From positions 12,964,480 through 13,028,479 of the forward strand of contig CAJINV010000002.1 of NCBI GenBank assembly GCA_905178155.1: DNA of 64,000 nucleotides. The letters are read 5' to 3'. The notes beneath the pieces were generated by a model. It made no database searches. It was given only the letters and a program-made list of their open reading frames with translations, and was not told where the DNA came from. Shown in pieces: positions 26,701-35,700 of the stretch; position 1 is the stretch's first letter, and the number at the start of each line of letters is the position of its first letter. This stretch comes from Amoebophrya sp. A120 (Eukaryota > Sar > Dinophyceae > Syndiniales > Amoebophryaceae). Position numbers and translations under genes: made by a program.

Positions 26701-29700
26701 AATCCTGAGTCAACTGCAGGTCGGCTCAGCTCTGTCTGTCCGGTCCGTCTCACGGTTCGGCTCTCGCATGTCTGTCCTTGATTGCCTAGCCCTTGGCTCC
26801 GCCATCTCGGTGCGCGACTTTGCGCGGGTGCAGGGAGCTGTTTCAGCACAGAGCGACCTTCGCGGCGTGACGCAACTGAGTGTGCAACAACTCGGACAGA
26901 TCGGAAGTACCTTGTCCGTTCGCACGTACGCACGGTTCGGCTCTCGCATGTCCGTCCTCGACTGCTTGGCCATCGGCAGCACGTTCTCGGTTCGCGCGAT
27001 GGCGCGGTGCGGCAGCGGTGCCTCGATCGTCGGTAGCACAGAACTCAGCCAGAAGATCTCCGTGCTGAACTTCTCGAATCTGGGTTCGTCCCTCTCCATT
27101 CGAAGCACCAGCAGGCTCGGGTCAAAACTGTCTACGGTGGATTGCCTGGCGCTAGCAAGCTCTTTGTCTGTTCGTGCGATTGTTCGACTGGGCGGAGACC
27201 TTTCCACGAGTGGGGCGCAAATCCTGCAAGCGAACGTGTCGCTGCTGAGCCAGACAACGGTTGGCAGCACCCTCTCAATCCGTGCGGCAACGAGATGTGG
27301 CAGCCGGGTCTCAGTGCTCGACTTGTTCCAGCTCGGTTCGTCGTTATCCGTCCGAAATTGCGTCCGCATGGGTTCCGCCCTCTCGGTGACCGGTCGCACC
27401 GCGGTTGGCTCGCTGTACAGCACTTCGGTCGTGCAGTGCACCGCGCTTGGCAGCGCCCTGTCGATCCGCTCGATCGCTCGAGCCGGCTCCCGATGCAGTG
27501 TGGTCGACATGTTCGCGCTCAGCTCCAGCATCTCCCTGCGGCATTTCGCGAAACTCGGGTCCTCGCTCAGCATCGCTGGTTCAAAGGTCATCTTCGGCGC
27601 AGCACGCCTGTCGGTTCTGGATAGCGTCACTCTCGGGTCCAGCCTGAGTCTGCGAAACAAGGGCCGCGTCGGCGATCGCGTATCCGTTCTGGACAAGCTG
27701 ATGTTGGGGAGTTCGCTGTCAGTGCGAGCCTCCGCTCGCTTCGGCAGCTCTCTGTCTGTGAACGGACGCCAACTAGTTGGCGGAAACTGCAGCGTCCTGC
27801 AGTTCACGGCACTCAGCAGCTCATTGTCCATTCGGGCGGTCATCCGGGCCGGTTCGCGCCTTTCGATCCTGGATCTGTGCAACCTCGGATCGTCCATCTC
27901 CCTGCGCGCTGCGGTCCGCATTGGCTCGGGGCTTTCGGCGATCGGCTACACGGCTGTCGGAAGCGTGACCAAACTGTCGCTGGTGCAGCACCTCACCCTG
28001 GGCTCCAGCCTCTCGATAAGAAGTACAGGCACCGGCGGAGGCCGAGCCTCCGTCTTGAACTATTTGCAGCTCGGCTCCAGTGTGTCGGTTCGAAACTACG
28101 CGAAGATGGGCTCCAGTATGTCTGTCGTCGGTGGCGGAAAAGTGGGCAAGCACCTCAGCATTCTGAACTTCACGAACTTCGGCAGCAGCATGTCGTTCCG
28201 CAACCATTGCCGCGTGGGAGGCACCGCGTCGATTCTCAGCTTCATTCAGCTGGGATCCTCCCTGTCAGTGCGACAGTACTTGCGCAGCGGCAGCTCCTGC
28301 AGCATCCTGGGGAGCTGTCGCACCGGCCTGCAGGCCTCCGTATTGAGCTGCGCCGCTCTCGGCAGTGCGCTCTCGGTCCGGAACGCCATGCGGTTGGGTA
28401 GTCGCGTTTCTGTTTTGGACTGCTTGAACCTGGGCTCTGCACTTTCCGTACGCGGCTTCGTGCGATTGGGCAGCAGCTGCAGCACGGTCGGCGTGATGGA
28501 GTTCGGCTCCCTGTACCGTTGCAGCGTCCACGACTTCACGAAATTGGCAAGCACGTTGTCCATCCGCAGCTTCGTCCGGCTCGGCTCCCGGGCCTCGGTG
28601 CTCGATTTCATGACGCTCGGCTCGGGCATGAGCATTCGAACCATGGGCCGAGTGGGATCCGGCGTCTCGGTCTGCGGCGCGCAAGCTCGGGTGCAGTCGC
28701 ACCTGTCGGTGTTAGACCTCACGAACTTGAGCAGCACGCTGTCTCTCCGCGGCGCTTCGCGGTGCGGAAAACAGCTCACGATCCTGCAATTCGCCAATCT
28801 CGCAAGTGCGCTTTCGGTGCGGTCGACTGCAAGAATCGGCTCAAAGACGTCGGTTCTCGACCTGCTTGCGCTTGGCAGCGCGCTGAGTGTACGTGGCATT
28901 ACCAGATGCGGCAGTACTTTGTCGGTCGTGGAACCAACGCGCCTTTCCAGCAAGTTCAGCGCGCTGAACCTGGCACAGCTGGGCAGCTCGCTTTCTTTAC
29001 GCGGCCTCGGCAAGAGTGGCAGCAGATGCTCTGTACTCGATTTCATGTCGCTGGGCAGCGCGGTCTCCGTTCGGTCCTTCGTGCGGTACGGTTCCGCTTT
29101 GTCCATCACCAGCGGCGATCGCATCGGGGCCATCTCGCTGTACACGCGCATCAACTGCGGCAGTGCGCTTTCCGTGCGGGGGGTTACCCGTCTGGGCTCT
29201 CGCGCGTCTGTGCTAAACTGCCTGCACCTGGGGAGCTCCCTCTCTCTCCGCGGCTTCATCAGGTCGGCCTCGGCCACCAGCGCCAAGGGCTTCCTCGCCG
29301 TCGGCAGCATGGGCCGGACGTCCGTGATCGACTTCGTCAACGTCAGCAGCTCGCTCTCAGTCCGCGCGGCCTCGCGCCTGGGAGAACGGTTATCCGTCCT
29401 GGACTTCATGAACCTCGGGTCGTCGGTTTCGCTCCGCGCGGTGGGACGGCTCGGCTCGGCGCTCAGCATTTCTGCAACGCAGACGCGAATCTGCGGCATG
29501 GTATCGGTGACAGAGCAACTGCACAGCGGCTCCGCCCTCAGCCTACGATCATTCGCACGCACGGGCTCTCGCGCCTCTGTTCTGTCCTACGCGCAGTTGG
29601 GATCCGCGCTCTCGATTCGGGCCGCCGGCAGGTGTGGTAGCAAGCTTTCGATCCTCGACCTCTTCAACTGCGGGAGTAGCCTGTCGGTTCGAGGCTTCGC

Positions 29701-32700
29701 GAGACTCGGCAGCAACCTCTCGTGCTTCATCGGTACGCACGCGACCATACCGAATTGGAACAGGAGAACCGATAAAGCCGGAGGAAAGCTATCCGTCGTC
29801 GGATGCACGAACTTCGGTTCGGGCGTGTCTCTGCGACACAAGTGCAAGTTCGGCGGCAGACTTTCCGTGCTCGACTTCACAATCATCGGGTCGTCCCTGA
29901 GCATGCGATCGAAAACCCAGACCGGCAAATGCATCAGCGTGCTCGACTCCGCCTGCTTCGGGTCTGGGCTTTCGCTCCGGTCCTTCGTGCGCGCGCCGAA
30001 GACCGCGTCCTGCCTCGCGTTTGCGACGCTCGGTAGCGCTTTGTCCGTCCGCAGTAAGGTTCGCACCAGCAGCAGGTGCTCCGTGCTCGATTTCGCGAAC
30101 TTCGGATCCACGCTGAGTGTGCGCGGAGCCTGCCGGTTCGGCAGCCGGGCATCGGTGTTGGATTGCCTCAACCTCGGCAGCAGCATCTCGATGCGGGCGT
30201 ACAGCCGGCTGGGTAGCAGCGTCTCCATTGCCTCCAGCGTCATCTTTATCAAATGCAAAAGTGTCTGGGTCTGGAAGAGTGCATGCTTGCCTGGCCTGAC
30301 TCTTAAATCTGTCATGCACGTTACCCACGTTACCCAGAAGGCTCGGCTGAAGTTGGGTTTTAGGATTTTGGCTTCCAAAAATCGACAGGGGTCTGGGCTT
30401 CCAAAATCCTAAAACCCAGTTTGTCATGCAGAAAAATAGGCAACACCTAGGAGCCCAAAAATTTGTCATGCTGTGCCAACACAACTTGTGGCCTCCTCAT
30501 GATAGTACAAGTACGCCACCCAGCATCACAAATTTATTCCAGACCCAGACCTATTCGCAGTTCATAATCTTCAACGGCGCCTCGTACCCGTTGTCAGTCG
30601 TGCAGCAAATCGACCTCGGCAGCACGTTGAGCGTGCGGGGCGCCACCCGGTGCGGTAGCAAACTGTCCGTCCTCGATTGCCTCCACCTTGGCAGCGGCAT
30701 GAGCATCCGCTCCTTCCTCCGCTGCGGTTCTAACGTCTCCGTTGCGGGGGCGCTCGTGTTCGGCTCGATCACACACATCAGCCTGCTGAACCACGTGAAC
30801 CTGGGAAGCACTCTTTCGGTGCGCACCCACTTCCGGTGCGGCAGCCGCGCCTCCGTTCTCGACTACCTCCACGTGGGCGCAAGTCTGTCGGTCCGTAACC
30901 GAGCGCAGATCGGCACCAACACCTCAGTGCTGGAATTGGTGAATCTCGGCAGTTCGGTCTCCCTGCGCGTCTGTACCAAGCTCGGCTCCAGGCTGTCCGT
31001 GCTGAACTTCGTGCACTGTGGGAGCTCGTTGTCCGTCCGTGGAAGGACCACCAGTGGCGCGACCGGACGAATGTCCGTGTTCAACATGTTCGCTCTGGGC
31101 AGCAGCATCTCTGTGCGCGCCGCGACTCGACTGGGCTCCAACCTTTCCCTCGCCGGAAAACCGCTCTTGGGCGACGGCGCGTCGGTGTTGCAGCGAATGA
31201 ACCTCGGATCGGCCCTGAGCCTGAGAAGCACCAGTAGGTTGGGTAGCTGCGCTTCCATCCTGAGCTTCGCCATGCTCGGCTCCGCCTTGTCCATTCGAAA
31301 CTTCGCCCGGTGCGGCAGCTCGCTCTCCGTGCATTCCGTGTGCAAGGCGCTGGGCTCCGTCTCCAAGGTGTCGGTGGTAAACTTCCAGGCTATGGGCAGC
31401 TCGCTTTCCGTCCGCAGTACCGTCCGTCTCGGGTCCAAATGCTCGGTGTGCGACCACTTTGCGCTCGGAAGTACCCTCAGCCTCCGATCCTTCGTGCGGG
31501 CAGATGACCGCGTTTCCGTACTCGGGTATCTGCACCTCGGCAGCTCGCTGTCACTGCGTGCGGCGAGCCGGTTCGGCTCCGGCATGAGCGTTTATGGCGA
31601 AGTGCCGCTCGGCGACAAGTTCTCCGTGCTCAACTTCCAGGGCTTGGGCAGCAGCCTGTCTATCCGCGGCCGGCTGACCAACCACATGCGTGTCAGTGTG
31701 CTCGACTGCCTCACCCTGGGCAGCAGCGTCTCGCTGCGCGCGGTCAGCCGCCTGGGCTCCGGTCTTTCGGTGAAAGGACTCGTGCGCGGGTGCATCGGCA
31801 GCAACCCGTTCATCGGGCTGAGCCACAGCAAGTCCGTGATTGAGCACGTGCACCTCGGCAGCAGTTTATCCGTCCGCGGGTACCTGCGGGCCGGTGAGAA
31901 GCTCAGCGTGCTGGGCTTCGTGCACTGCGCGTCCACCCTGTCCGTGCGGGGCATCAACAAGTTTGGCAGCCGCCTCAGCCTGTTCGACACCCTGGCTCTC
32001 GGCTCCGCGATCAGCCTCCGCCACTTCATGCGGCTGGGCTCCGCGTTGTCCGTCGAAACCGCCGATTTGGATTTGTCCGGCAGCCAGTACACCAAGATCC
32101 GGAAGGACAGCGTCAGCGGCTACCTCTCGGTGGCGCAGCAGGCCTTCATCGGCAGTTCGTTCTCCCTGCGGGGCTTCGCGAAGATGGGCAGTCGGTTGTC
32201 GACGCTCGACTTCATGCTCCTGGGCAGCAGCGTGTCCATCCGAAGCTTCAGCCGCCTGGGTAGTTCGCTCTCAATGCACGCGGGATTGTGCGGCTTCGGT
32301 TCCAGCATTGACAACGGGTCATCGAAAGGATTGTCCATCACGCAGCACATGAACGTCGCGAGTACGCTTTCGCTGCGGGGCGTTGCCTACATGGGTTCCC
32401 GCCACAGCGTGCTCAACTACCTCAACCTCGGGTCCGCTCTGTCGGTCCGAGGTGCGGGGCGGTTCGGCTCGCGGGCCAGCGTGCTCGACTTCCTGATGTG
32501 CGGGTCCACAGTGTCGACTCGTGCCTTTGTGCGGACCGGCAGTTCCTGTTCGGTGGTGGGCAGGGGGCGGCTCCAAGGCGAGCTCTCGCTCCTAGACATG
32601 GTCACGGTCGGCAGCTCGCTCTCCATGCGCAGCTACCTGCGGTTAGAAGGAAAGCTGTCGCTGTACAACACCGGTCGCGTCGGTGGCCGCGCTTCCCTGA

Positions 32701-35700
32701 TGGACATCGCCATGTTGGGAAGTATGCTGTCCCTGCGGTCCATGACCCGGCTTGGCTCCTCGACGTCGCTCTTCAGCAATTGCCGGGTCGCCGGCAACGT
32801 GAGCATTCTCTCGTTCCTCAGCACGGGCAGCTCGCTGTCCGTCCGGGGAGCGATCCGGGCCGGCTCTCGAGCATCCGTGTTCGACTGCCTCGCGCTGGGG
32901 TCGAGCATGTCGCTCAGATCCTTCGTTCGCCTCAACAGCGGCCTGTCTGTGGCGGGACGATTCGGTATTTCTTTTGAAATCATGGTGCTTGTTAATGCCC
33001 TTTTGATACAAAGTAGTGAGCAACCACCTGTGTGATGTTCTGATTTTTCTCCAACAATACCAAAAGGCGTAAAACGTCATAGGTCGCGAGCGCATGATGA
33101 AACTTTTCCCAAAACGTACACAACAGATCTGCCAAGCGTCTCCTCGTTGTCGGTGGTGCAGTGCACGAGCCTCGGGTCCTCCTTGAGCGTCCGAGGATTC
33201 ACCAGGGTATGATATTTTCTATACCATTTTGATTTTTGATGCAATTGGTTTATTTCGAAACCTGAAGACTCAGGCTGAATCTGGCAATAGACGTGATGGT
33301 GATCAAGATCTTCACTATTACGACGATGGACTTTTTTTTCTGGCGGCGGCCACCAGGACTTTTTTTGCTCCGTGGTGTGTGACCACCAGGACTCTTTTTG
33401 CTCCGTGGTGTGTGGCCACCAGGACTTCTCTTGCTGGTGGTGACCACCAGGACTTTTTTTGCTCCGTGGTGACCGCCAGGACTTTTTTTGCTCCGTGGTG
33501 TGTGACCACCAGGACTCTTTTTGCTCCGTGGTGTGTGGCCACCAGGACTTCTCTTGCTGGTGGTGACCACCAGGACTTTTTTTGCTCCGTGGTGTGTGAC
33601 CACCAGGACTTTTTTTTCTGGCGGCGGCCACCAGGACTTCTCTTGCTTTGTGGTGGCCACCAGGACTTCTCTTGCTTTGTGGTGGCCAACAGGACTTCTC
33701 TTGCTGGTGGTGACCACCAGGACTTTTTTTGCTCCGTGGTGTGTGACCACCAGGACTTCTCTTGCTTGAGCGTCCGAGGATTCACAAGGGTATCACGACT
33801 TTTTTTTTGAATTTGATGCAATTGGTTTAAGTAAGTATTTCGAAACCTGAGCCTACTAGCAATAGACGTGATGGCGATCAAGATCTTCACCATTACGACG
33901 ATGTGATAGCAAAACCATCAATGATCAGCATCAGATGTGAAGATAGTGAAACTGCATGCGTTATTCCTCCCTTGACATTCAAAAAAACCAACTATACCAG
34001 CTTTCGTCAAGGGCCAGCGTGCTGGATTACATGCACATTGGTAGCTGCTTGAGCGTCCGGGGCCAAGTTTTGTCCGGTACCAAGCTGCACCGTTCCGCGT
34101 CCGTGATGGACTTCTTGACTCTGGGCAACGCCATGTCGATCCGTTGCTTCACCCACAAGGGCGGCCCGCCACGCGTCTCAGTCTTCGACTTTGTCACGTT
34201 GGGCTCCGCTCTGTCGGTCCGCAGCAGAATCCGGTGCGGATCGTCCTGCTCGGTAACATGATAAAAACGTTACTTTGCTTGATTTTTTTCCTTTTGTTCG
34301 GTTTTATTCTTGCATTACATCAGTTTCGATGTCCTTGCGCATCTCATATCAGCAGAGAATGATTACACGATGAAATGTTAGTTCATCTTACCTCAACCTT
34401 CTACGCCAAAAAACTTTCATCATCCTCAGGTTCTGGATATGGCGAGATTCGGCTCGAGCCTATCGCTCCGGCAAAATGCGCGATTAGGAAGCCGGGTTTC
34501 AGTCATTAACTTCCTAAACCTGGGCTCGTGCCTATCGGTGCGCGCACCTGGCAAGGTACGGTGTAGCGGCAAAGCGTCGGTCCTGAACTTCGTGGCCCTG
34601 GGATCCGGTCTTTCTGTGCGTAGCTTCTCACGACTCGGCAGCACGCTGTCGGCGGCCGGAAACCTCGCAACCGGCAAGTTCTCCGTCTCGCAACAAATGA
34701 CTGCCGGATCCACGCTCTCAGTTCGTGGATTCTCCAGATTTGGTATGATCTACAGTTTCACATAACTTTTCTTTTTCGGTACTTCTACTTCTCGCAGCAC
34801 TTCTAAAGTAAGTAGATTTAAAATTCCAAGAACATGAACTTGTGGGCGAAGATGAAAAAGCCTCCAGTAAGAAATCCGCAACGATTCATCGGAGAAATCA
34901 AACACTACAGGTTCTAGAGCCAGTGTTCTGGACATGTTCCAGCTGGGATCGCAACTCAGCGTACGGGGCTTCGTGCGGTGCAATTCGGCACTGAGCGCCG
35001 TCGGCTTGGTTGCGGCGGGCTCGATTTCCAAGCTGTCCGTCGCGCAGATGACGCACATCGGATCGTACTTTTTTACCATCTGTTTCTTTTTTTTCCTCAT
35101 GATGATGTTGCAAAAAAATAAGACTCTAACCCACCGGGTGCTGTCATGCCTTAAATTCTAAATTCATGTTTGCCATCTTTCCCATAACAACCATTCACAG
35201 GTCCTTGTCGATCCGCGGTGCGATGCGGTGTGGCAGTCGCGCTTCCCTTTTGGATTGTCTGCATCTGGGCTCCACGGTCTCGTTGCGCGCCGTCTGCCGG
35301 CTCGGTAGCAGCGCGTCGGCGTATGGACGATCAAGTGTGCAAAGCACGTGCAGTGTGATGGATTCGACCTTCCTGGGATCCGGAATCAGTCTGCGTTCCT
35401 TCGCCACGATTAGCAGCCGATTCTCCGTGATTGACATGCTCCGAATCGGTATACAAACTGTTTCTTCAACATGTTCTTTGTTTCAAAGACCTTTCCTCGA
35501 TTCTCCGCTCCAATAGCGATCTTGGTGAGTTAGTTCTCTTCGAGCCATTTCCATTTACGATTGCCACTGTATATCAATGCATCCCATCAAAAAACCGCAG
35601 GTTCGTCGGTGTCCCTCCGTGCATTCGGCCGCCTTAGCTCATCGGTGAGTGTGTACCAAGCGCTGCAGTCCGGCGGCAATTGCAGTGTGCTGAAATTTGC

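Noticed and set aside
1424-30378. Many minus-strand and alternative-frame ORFs of 60-440 codons across the giant gene
   Set aside because: All mirror the repeat-coding frame. GC-rich Ser/Leu/Arg codons give few stops in other frames, so they are shadows.
30247-30571. Reading the 8,179-codon and 869-codon frames as separate proteins
   Set aside because: The stop-containing segment between them is a TIR element with a duplicated border, and its removal restores one frame. The same holds at 5763-6008.
33077-33893. ORFs of 166-193 codons on both strands at the intron minisatellite
   Set aside because: They are translations of a short tandem repeat inside a well-supported GT-AG intron.
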